Source of the DNA: Duganella aquatilis
GTDB lineage: Bacteria > Pseudomonadota > Gammaproteobacteria > Burkholderiales > Burkholderiaceae_D
Reading direction: 5' to 3'
Length of the DNA: 64,000 nucleotides
Assembly (NCBI RefSeq): GCF_009674565.1
Contig: NZ_WKJL01000022.1
Coordinates: 39,016-103,015, forward strand
Both the position numbers and the translations under genes were made by a program. Position 1 is the first letter of the stretch. Each line of letters opens with the position of its first letter. The notes beneath the pieces were generated by a model. It was given only the letters and a program-made list of their open reading frames with translations, was not told the DNA's origin and ran no database searches. Positions 57,605 to 64,000 of this stretch are shown piece after piece.

Positions 57605-59974
57605 ATGGCCACTTCCAATTCGGCACCGCCACCAAGCAACCCGCCTGATAAAGCTGACAACAAATCCGCCAAGGGCGCCTCGCGCTCCTCGCGCTTTTTC
57701 CTGATGGCCGGCCTGTCCGTGCTCGGGCTCGGGGTGACCGGCGTGCTGCTGGTGGTGTTCGGCCTGGCGATGGCCTATCCCAACCTGCCCGAGCTCGACA
57801 CGCTGACCGACTACCGGCCGAAGATGCCGCTGCGTATCTTCTCGGCCGATAACGTGCTGATCGGCGAGTTCGGCGAAGAGCGCCGCAACCTGGTGCGCAT
57901 CAAGGACATCCCGGATGTCATGAAGAAAGCCGTGCTGGCGATCGAGGACGACCGCTTCTACGAGCACGGCGGCGTCGACTACACCGGCATCCTGCGCGCC
58001 GGCTTGCACAATGCGATCGGCAGCGGCGGCAAGCAAGGCGCGTCGACCATCACCCAGCAGGTGGCGCGCAACTTCTTCCTGTCGAGCGAGCAGACCATCA
58101 AGCGCAAGGTCTACGAAATGCTGCTGGCTTGGAAGATCGAGAAGAACCTGACCAAGGACCAGATTCTTGAGGTCTATATGAACCAGATCTACCTGGGCCA
58201 GCGCGCCTATGGTTTCTCGTCGGCCGCGCAAATCTATTTCGGCAAGAACCTGCGCGACATCAGCATCGCCGAGGCCGCCATGCTGGCCGGCCTGCCGAAA
58301 GCGCCGTCCGCCTACAACCCGGTGGTCAACCCGAAACGCGCGCGCACCCGCCAACAGTACATCCTGCAGCGCATGCATGAGTTGGGCTACATCAGCGACA
58401 AGCAGTACGAGACCGCCAAGGCCGAGGAACTGAAGGTCAAGACCGACAGCAGCGAGTTCGGCGTGCACGCCGAGTACGTGGCCGAGCTGGCGCGCCAGCT
58501 GGTGTACGAGCAATTCAAAGAGGACACCTACACGCGCGGCCTGAACGTGTTCACCACCATCACCAAGTCCGACCAGGACGCCGCCTACCTGGCGCTGCGC
58601 AAGGGCGTGATGGATTACGAACGCCGCCACGCCTATCGCGGCCCGGAAGCGTATATCGACATCCCGGCCGCCAAGGAAGACGCCGACGACGCCATCGAGA
58701 CCGTGCTGGCCGAACATCCGGACAACGACGACCTGATCGCCGCCGTGGTGCTGTCGGCCACGCCGCAGCTGATCACCGCCGTCACCGCCTCGGGCGAAGA
58801 GATCAAGATCAGCGGCGCCGGCCTGGAACAGGGCCGCTCCTGGCTGTCCGACAAGAATCCGCCGAACAAGCGCATCCGCCGCGGCGCCGTGATCCGCGTG
58901 CTACAGGAAGGCAAGGACTGGCTGGTGGCGCAGATGCCGGAAATCGAATCAGCCTTCGTGGCGGCCAGCACCACCGACGGCGCGATCAAGGCCATGGTCG
59001 GCGGCTTCGACTACAACCGCAACAAGTTCAACCACGTGACCCAGGCCTGGCGCCAGCCGGGCTCGTCGTTCAAGCCCTTCATTTATTCGGCGTCGCTGGA
59101 GCGCGGCCTGTCGCCGGCCACCATCATCAACGACGCGCCGATCTCGTTCGACGCCGGCCAGACCGGCGGCCAGGCGTGGGAGCCGAAGAACTACGACGGC
59201 AAGTACGAAGGGCCGATGACCATGCGCAAGGGCCTGACCAAGTCCAAGAACATGATCTCGATCCGCATCCTGCACCGCATCGGCGCCAAGTACGGCCAGG
59301 AATACGCGACCCGCTTCGGCTTCGACGCCGACAAGAATCCGCCCTACCTGACCCTGGCGCTGGGCGCCGGCAACGTGACGCCGCTGCAGATGGCCGGCGC
59401 CTACGCGGTGTTCGCCAACGGCGGCTACAAGGTCAGCCCCTACCTGATTTCCAAGGTGACCGACGCCGACGGCAAGATCCTGTCGCAGGCGCATCCGGAC
59501 CTGGCCGGCGACGAGAAGAACCGCGTGATCGACGAGCGCAACGCCTTCCTGATGGATTCGATGCTGAAGGACGTGGTGCGCTTCGGCACCGCCGCCAAGG
59601 CCAATGTGCTGGGCCGGCGCGACATCGCCGGCAAGACCGGCACCACCAACGACTCGATCGACGCCTGGTTCGCCGGCTACCAGGCCAAGCTGGTGGGCAT
59701 CGCCTGGATCGGCTACGACCAGCCGAAGAACCTGGGCAACCGCGAAACCGGCGGCGGCCTGGCGCTGCCGATCTGGATCAACTACATGCAGAAAGCGCTG
59801 AAGAGCATCCCGGTCGAGGAACGCGCGGTGCCGGAAGGCGTGATGCTGGTGGGGGATGAGTACTACTACACGGAAAATCCGCCGGGCACCGGGGTCAACA
59901 ACCTCGATGCGCCGGGGCACGGCACCCCGGCCGAAGAGAAGGCCAAGGACGCCGTCAAGAACGAGTTGTTCTAA
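57605..59974 (+). CDS. mrcA: penicillin-binding protein 1A
   Basis: A 789-residue bifunctional peptidoglycan synthase. It has an N-terminal cytoplasmic Ser/Lys-rich segment and a transmembrane helix (about residues 31-57). The glycosyltransferase domain has catalytic Glu114 in AIEDDRFYEHGGVD and GGKQGASTITQQVARN. An OB-fold insert precedes the transpeptidase domain, with SSFK (about residue 488), SKN and KTGT (about residue 675). It polymerises glycan strands and cross-links peptides. It is divergent from pilM, the conserved beta/gamma arrangement, and ends at a strong terminator. Confidence 0.97.
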   Translation: MATSNSAPPPSNPPDKADNKSAKGASRSSRFFLMAGLSVLGLGVTGVLLVVFGLAMAYPNLPELDTLTDYRPKMPLRIFSADNVLIGEFGEERRNLVRIKDIPDVMKKAVLAIEDDRFYEHGGVDYTGILRAGLHNAIGSGGKQGASTITQQVARNFFLSSEQTIKRKVYEMLLAWKIEKNLTKDQILEVYMNQIYLGQRAYGFSSAAQIYFGKNLRDISIAEAAMLAGLPKAPSAYNPVVNPKRARTRQQYILQRMHELGYISDKQYETAKAEELKVKTDSSEFGVHAEYVAELARQLVYEQFKEDTYTRGLNVFTTITKSDQDAAYLALRKGVMDYERRHAYRGPEAYIDIPAAKEDADDAIETVLAEHPDNDDLIAAVVLSATPQLITAVTASGEEIKISGAGLEQGRSWLSDKNPPNKRIRRGAVIRVLQEGKDWLVAQMPEIESAFVAASTTDGAIKAMVGGFDYNRNKFNHVTQAWRQPGSSFKPFIYSASLERGLSPATIINDAPISFDAGQTGGQAWEPKNYDGKYEGPMTMRKGLTKSKNMISIRILHRIGAKYGQEYATRFGFDADKNPPYLTLALGAGNVTPLQMAGAYAVFANGGYKVSPYLISKVTDADGKILSQAHPDLAGDEKNRVIDERNAFLMDSMLKDVVRFGTAAKANVLGRRDIAGKTGTTNDSIDAWFAGYQAKLVGIAWIGYDQPKNLGNRETGGGLALPIWINYMQKALKSIPVEERAVPEGVMLVGDEYYYTENPPGTGVNNLDAPGHGTPAEEKAKDAVKNELF

Positions 59975-59975
59975 C

Positions 59976-60007
59976 AAAAAGCCCGGCACAGATGCCGGGC
60001 TTTTTTT
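59976..60007. terminator. bidirectional Rho-independent terminator
   Basis: The stem GCCCGGCA/TGCCGGGC (loop CAGA) is followed by seven T residues on the plus strand and preceded by five A residues. It ends mrcA, and on the minus strand it can end the acyltransferase gene, whose TAA overlaps the T-tract. Confidence 0.9.
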
Positions 60008-62072
60008 ATGTGCCGGTAACGGCCTTGACCAGCGCCTGGCGCGCAAGGTAGTCGGACGCTTCCGGCATCAGGTGGCCGTAATCGAAGCTGGTCAGGCCGG
60101 TCTTGGGATCGGCGCCCAGGTAGGTCATGCAGCCCTCGGGGCGGCAGAACACGTCCATGATGTCGAGATAGACGACGCTGCCGTCGCCGCCGGCAAAGCC
60201 TGCTTTCAGTTCGCGGTCCAGCGCCACCACGTCGGTTTTCAGGCCACGCGTGGTGTAGCGTGGCTTGGTCAGCCACAGGTCGGTCATCATCAGGGTTGGC
60301 AGGCTGGCGCGCCAATGCGGCACCGGACCGGTGAACACGACGCGCGGCACGCCCAGGGCTTTCAGGCCGGCTTCCAGATGCCTGAAGTTGGCCATCGAAT
60401 GCCCTTCGTTCTGGCCCACCAGCACTACGTCCGGGTGCACATCCTGGATGGTCTTCAGGGCGAACCAGTTGGACTGGATGCATTGGTTGTCGCCGGATGG
60501 CCCAGCCGCCTCCAGCGAAGGATTGCAGCTGGAACTGGCCACTTGCAGTACCTGCCAGTTCGTCGGCAGATTCTTACGCAAGCCATACGACAAATGTTCG
60601 GCATGGGAGTCGCCCCAGATCAGCACCACCTTCGGCCTGGACGGGTCGCGCTGGTAGCAATTGGCGGAGATCGCTGGCCGTGGCACCTGGGTGATGTGGC
60701 CCGCGCGGTAGCTGGCGATATCGAAGAACTCGCACTCAGTGTGATTCTTCTGCGGATAGCCGACCCGGTTGAACAGATTCCACGTGCCCGGATCGTTGCT
60801 GAAATAATCGGAAAATTCCTGGCGTTCTTTCAGGCGAAAGCTCATGCCGTCGCGCCGGTAGGTGTCGTAGCCGACCAGCGCCAGCAGCACCATCAGCGAC
60901 ACCAGCACGGTCGTCTTGCGCTGGTTGTTACGCCCGGAACGCAGCGGCCGTTCCAGCAGGCGATAGCTGAGCCAGGCCAGCAGCAGCGCCGCGGCCAGCA
61001 CGCCGACACGCAGCGCCGCATCCGGCCCGGACACCTCGAACATGCCGGCAAACACCAGCAGCGGCCAATGCCAGAGGTACAACGGAAAGCTGATCAGCCC
61101 CAACCACACCAATGCCGGATGGGTCAGCACCTTGCGGTTGAACCAGGCCTGGCTGCCGGCGGCAATCAGCAGCACCGCGCCCAGGGTCGGGATCAGCGCG
61201 CGCCAGCCGGGAAACACGCTGTCCTCATGGATGGTCAGCACGCCGCCGGCGATCAGCAGCGCGCCCAGCACCGACTGCGTGTCCGCCAGCGTGCCACTGG
61301 CGCGCGGCGGCGCATAGATCACCTGTCCCAGCCAGGCGTCGGCTCGCGGCCGGTGACGGCCCAGCAGATTGCGGCCATGCAGGGTCAACCAGGCCAGCGC
61401 GGAACCGGACAGCATTTGCCAGAAGCGCGCGTGCGGTGCGTAGAAGGCGCCCACCGGGTCTTTGTGGATCAGTTTGATATTGATGACGAAGGACACCAGC
61501 GCCAGCACCAGGCTCAGCGTCAGCAGATGGTAGCCGCGCCGGTACGCCAGCCACAGCAGCGCTGGCCAGAGGATGTAGAACTGTTCCTCCACACCCAGCG
61601 ACCATAGATGCAGCAAGGGCTTGGTCTGGGCGGCCAGGTCGAAATAACCCTGCTCTTTCCACAGCACCCAGTTGGAGACGAAGCCGGCGCCGCCGGCGAT
61701 ATGCTTGCCCAGCTGCTTGTACTGGTCGCCCATCATCGAGAACCAGCCCCACGCGTAGCAGGCCGCCATCACCAGCAACAGCACCGGGAAGATGCGGCGC
61801 ACGCGACGGCCGTAGAAATCGGCCACGCTGAAACTGCCGCGCTCCAGATTGGTCATGATGATGGTACTGATCAAAAAACCGGAAATGACGAAAAAGATGT
61901 CGACGCCGATAAAACCACCGCGCAACGCCTGCGGGAAAGCATGGAACACCACCACGCTGAGCACAGCGACGGCGCGCAGGCCATCAATATCGGCACGGTA
62001 CTTCGGATGAACAGGCGCAAGCGCGGCCGCAGCCGGCCGTTCCAGCTCCGCACCACTGGTCAGCAAATTCAT
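60006..62072 (-). CDS. OafA/OafB-type acyltransferase fused to SGNH domain
   Basis: A 688-residue membrane protein. The acyltransferase-3 domain (about residues 22-380) has about ten transmembrane helices: YRADIDGLRAVAVLSVVVFHAF, FIGVDIFFVISGFLIS and LWSLGVEEQFYILWP. The C-terminal SGNH domain has the catalytic Ser in IWGDSHAEHLSYG and the Asp/His pair in DYGHLMPEASDYLA. Such proteins O-acetylate surface polysaccharides such as LPS O-antigen or exopolysaccharide. The start overlaps the cyaY stop (ATGA), so they are co-transcribed. Confidence 0.92.
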   Translation of the reverse strand: MNLLTSGAELERPAAAALAPVHPKYRADIDGLRAVAVLSVVVFHAFPQALRGGFIGVDIFFVISGFLISTIIMTNLERGSFSVADFYGRRVRRIFPVLLLVMAACYAWGWFSMMGDQYKQLGKHIAGGAGFVSNWVLWKEQGYFDLAAQTKPLLHLWSLGVEEQFYILWPALLWLAYRRGYHLLTLSLVLALVSFVINIKLIHKDPVGAFYAPHARFWQMLSGSALAWLTLHGRNLLGRHRPRADAWLGQVIYAPPRASGTLADTQSVLGALLIAGGVLTIHEDSVFPGWRALIPTLGAVLLIAAGSQAWFNRKVLTHPALVWLGLISFPLYLWHWPLLVFAGMFEVSGPDAALRVGVLAAALLLAWLSYRLLERPLRSGRNNQRKTTVLVSLMVLLALVGYDTYRRDGMSFRLKERQEFSDYFSNDPGTWNLFNRVGYPQKNHTECEFFDIASYRAGHITQVPRPAISANCYQRDPSRPKVVLIWGDSHAEHLSYGLRKNLPTNWQVLQVASSSCNPSLEAAGPSGDNQCIQSNWFALKTIQDVHPDVVLVGQNEGHSMANFRHLEAGLKALGVPRVVFTGPVPHWRASLPTLMMTDLWLTKPRYTTRGLKTDVVALDRELKAGFAGGDGSVVYLDIMDVFCRPEGCMTYLGADPKTGLTSFDYGHLMPEASDYLARQALVKAVTGT

Positions 62073-62404
62073 TCGGCGGCGAGGACCACCGGGCTGCCGC
62101 CCTGCTTGGTGACTTCATCGGACAGGGTGGCGAACAGCTCGGAGCCGTCGCGGGTGTTAAGCCACTTGCCGTCCTTCTGGCGGTAGTGGTAGCCGCCGGA
62201 ACGCGAGGCCACCCACAGTTCCTGCATCGCGGCCTGGCTGTTGACGATGATCTTGGAACCATTGTCGATGAACTCGATTTCGAGCACGTTGCCGCTGCGG
62301 CTGCACTCGACATCGGTCATGTCGGCGTCGTTCAAACGGTCCAGCGCGGCCTCGATGGCGTCGAGGGTGGCTTCGGCTTGCGCCATGAATTCTGATTCGC
62401 CCAT
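62069..62404 (-). CDS. cyaY: iron donor protein CyaY (frataxin homologue)
   Basis: A 111-residue frataxin: an acidic first helix (ESEFMAQAEATLDAIEAALDRLND) and the beta-sheet motif NGSKIIVNSQAAMQELWVASRSGGYHYRQKDGKWLNTRDG. It regulates iron delivery to the Fe-S cluster assembly machinery. The start at 62404 has GGAG upstream. It is divergent from lptM. Confidence 0.95.
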   Translation of the reverse strand: MGESEFMAQAEATLDAIEAALDRLNDADMTDVECSRSGNVLEIEFIDNGSKIIVNSQAAMQELWVASRSGGYHYRQKDGKWLNTRDGSELFATLSDEVTKQGGSPVVLAAE

Positions 62405-62447
62405 GCTACACTCCAGTATCTGCACTTAAATAATCCATGATTTTATC

Positions 62448-62627
62448 GTGAAGTCCACTTTCCGTTTGATTATCGGCACATCTATCCTGTGCCTGACCGT
62501 ATTGCTGGGCGGCTGCGGCCAACCCGGTCCACTGTACCTGCCCAAGCCTCCTGCAGCCAAGCCCACCGCCAAGAGCGGCGCCGTTGCGCCAACCACCTCG
62601 CCGGTGCCTCCCGCTCCCCAACAATAA
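62448..62627 (+). CDS. lptM: LPS translocon maturation chaperone LptM (YifL-type small lipoprotein)
   Basis: A 59-residue lipoprotein with a GTG start (no better start exists). It has a signal peptide and lipobox LLGGCG (Cys23) followed by GQPGPLYLP, the conserved LptM N-terminus, then a Pro/Ala-rich tail (KPPAAKPTAKSGAVAP). LptM assists correct disulfide formation in LptD. It is too short for simple ORF cut-offs and lies 5 nt before lysA, the conserved location. Confidence 0.9.
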   Translation: MKSTFRLIIGTSILCLTVLLGGCGQPGPLYLPKPPAAKPTAKSGAVAPTTSPVPPAPQQ

Positions 62628-62632
62628 AGTCT

Positions 62633-63910
62633 ATGTCGCAATTTTCGTATAAAGACGGCGTGCTGCACGCCGAAGGCGCTTCGCTGAGCGCGATTGCCGA
62701 GCAGTTCGGCACGCCAACCTATGTGTATTCCAAGGCCGCGCTGCTGGCCAACTTCGCCTCCTACGCCGACGCCTGCGCCGGCCGCGACGCGCTGGTGTGC
62801 TACGCCATGAAGGCCAACTCCAACCTGGCCATCCTCGACCTGCTGGCGCGCCAGGGCGCGGGTTTCGACATCGTCTCCGGCGGCGAGCTGCTGCGCGTGC
62901 TGGCGGCCGGCGGCGATCCGCGCAAGGTGATCTTCTCCGGCGTCGGCAAGAGTGTGGCAGAAATGCGCCTGGCGCTGTCGCACGACATCCTGTGCTTCAA
63001 CGTCGAATCGATACCCGAGCTGCACCGCTTGAACGAGGTGGCCGGCGCCATGGGCAAGAAGGCGCGCATCTCGCTGCGCGTGAACCCGAATGTGGACGCC
63101 AAGACCCACCCGTACATCGCCACCGGCCTGAAAGCCAACAAGTTCGGCGTGGCGTTCGACGATGCGCTGGACACCTACCGCACCGCCGCCCAGCTGCCGC
63201 ACCTGGAAGTGGCCGGCATCGACTGCCACATCGGCTCGCAGCTGCTGGACGACGCACCGCTGCTGGAAGCGCTGGACCGCCTGATCGAGCTGATCGACCA
63301 GCTGGGTGCGGAAGGCATCGAACTGCACCACCTGGACATCGGCGGCGGCATCGGCATCGACTACCGTGAAGCGGGCGAAGCGGCGCCGGTGCCGGTGGGC
63401 GACTATCTGGGCCGCCTGTTCGCCAAGATCGACGCCTGGCGCGCCGCGCGCCACCACGGCAAGGCGATCAAGGTGATCTTCGAGCCGGGCCGCTCGATCG
63501 TCGGCGACACCGGCGTGCTGCTGACACGGGTGGAATTCCTCAAGCACGGCGAAGAAAAGAATTTCTGCATCGTCGATGCGGCGATGAACGACATGGCGCG
63601 TCCGGCGCTGTACCAGGCGTGGATGGACATGCAGCCGGTGGTGCAGAGCGGCGCGGCGGCGGCGACCTACGACGTGGTCGGCCCGATCTGCGAATCCGGC
63701 GACTGGCTGGCGCGCGACCGCGAGCTGGCGGTGGCTGCCGGCGACCTGCTGGTGATGCACACGGCCGGCGCCTACGGCATGACCATGGCCTCCAACTACA
63801 ACACCCGCGGCCGCGCGGCCGAGGTGATCGTCGACGGCGACACCGTGCACCTGGTACGCCAGCGCGAAAAGCCGGAAGACCTCTACGCGCTGGAATCGCT
63901 GATCAAGTAA
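62633..63910 (+). CDS. lysA: diaminopimelate decarboxylase
   Basis: A 425-residue PLP enzyme making lysine from meso-diaminopimelate. The PLP lysine is in CYAMKANSN (Lys60), and GFDIVSGGEL, the HIGSQ motif, GGGIGIDY, EPGRSIVGDTG and the active-site PICESGDWLA complete the family pattern. The start at 62633 follows lptM by 5 nt. It is followed within 7 nt by the large palindrome at the window end. Confidence 0.97.
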   Translation: MSQFSYKDGVLHAEGASLSAIAEQFGTPTYVYSKAALLANFASYADACAGRDALVCYAMKANSNLAILDLLARQGAGFDIVSGGELLRVLAAGGDPRKVIFSGVGKSVAEMRLALSHDILCFNVESIPELHRLNEVAGAMGKKARISLRVNPNVDAKTHPYIATGLKANKFGVAFDDALDTYRTAAQLPHLEVAGIDCHIGSQLLDDAPLLEALDRLIELIDQLGAEGIELHHLDIGGGIGIDYREAGEAAPVPVGDYLGRLFAKIDAWRAARHHGKAIKVIFEPGRSIVGDTGVLLTRVEFLKHGEEKNFCIVDAAMNDMARPALYQAWMDMQPVVQSGAAAATYDVVGPICESGDWLARDRELAVAAGDLLVMHTAGAYGMTMASNYNTRGRAAEVIVDGDTVHLVRQREKPEDLYALESLIK

Positions 63911-63914
63911 AAAT

Positions 63915-64000
63915 CCGGGGTCAGTTCTGCCAATCGCACACGAGCCCTGCCGTAGCGGCCGCTACGGCAGGGCTCGTGTGCGATTGGCAGAACTGACCCC
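63915..64000. repeat. perfect 84-bp palindrome, family 2 copy 2
   Basis: From 63917 to 64000 the two 42-base halves are exact reverse complements with no spacer. Its first 29 nt (63915-63943) are identical to 35306-35334, while the centre differs. It starts 4 nt after the lysA stop and reaches the last base of the window, so it may extend further. Confidence 0.9.

Noticed and set aside
62426..63850. Minus-strand frame of 474 codons opposite lysA and lptM
   Set aside because: Shadow of lysA; lptM and lysA on the plus strand are clearly the real genes.

Overview
The window is high-GC bacterial chromosome that reads as a betaproteobacterium of the Burkholderiales, most likely Oxalobacteraceae (Massilia/Duganella/Janthinobacterium type). 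This rests on gene families and gene order: lolB-ispE-tRNA(Gln)-prs-rplY-pth, pilMNOPQ followed by aroK/aroB and dgt and divergent from mrcA, lptM-lysA divergent from cyaY, and kdsD-kdsC-lptC-lptA-lptB-rpoN-hpf. No rRNA, CRISPR array or intact mobile element is visible. Species cannot be named from the sequence alone.

Layout. 1-2356: accessory-looking block with the end of a LacI-type regulator, an orphan sulfonate-type binding protein, and a PIN-domain gene overlapping a small gene of unknown function. 2353-7963 (minus): DUF971, HIT and a giant FAD/Fe-S oxidoreductase in one operon, then a YqaA-like membrane protein. 8130-11311 (plus): ilvA, a zinc-ribbon protein, queF. 11312-13156: divergent SDR/AraC pair. 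13441-15799 (plus): ptsN-hprK-rapZ. 15927-17918 (minus): a 3-hydroxyisobutyryl-CoA hydrolase-like protein and a PL5-like lyase. 17977-23393 (minus): LPS export/Kdo operon with rpoN and hpf. 23533-30500: CPA2 antiporter, a yellow/MRJP-like protein, a diguanylate cyclase, a MOSC protein and a NYN-LOTUS protein. 30658-31562: frameshifted flagellin. 31721-36624: ychF, a thioesterase, a DUF885 protein and an M20 amidohydrolase. 36633-42620 (minus): pth, rplY, prs, tRNA-Gln, ispE, lolB and a TPR lipoprotein. 42770-46688 (plus): mutM, a dynamin-like GTPase, mutY. 46685-57277 (minus): a coiled-coil protein, dgt, a fused aroK-aroB, an Ig-repeat lipoprotein and pilQPONM. 57605-63910: mrcA, an acyltransferase plus cyaY (minus), lptM and lysA.

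Main functional themes are envelope biogenesis (Lpt machinery, Kdo synthesis, LolB, PBP1A, LptM), nitrogen-PTS/sigma-54 control, type IV pilus assembly, oxidised-guanine repair (mutM/mutY) and central biosynthesis (ilvA, queF, shikimate, lysine, isoprenoid, PRPP).

Most worth a second look: a dynamin-like GTPase between mutM and mutY; two families of palindromic repeats placed right after stop codons, including a perfect 84-bp palindrome at the right edge; an AroK-AroB single-chain fusion; a PIN/unknown overlapping gene pair; the split and inverted arrangement of ptsN-hprK-rapZ relative to rpoN-hpf; an Ig-repeat lipoprotein between pilQ and aroK; and a small protein built from 33-bp tandem repeats. 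I see no single large, clearly novel multi-gene system. The mutM-GTPase-mutY cluster is the best candidate for unexplained biology.
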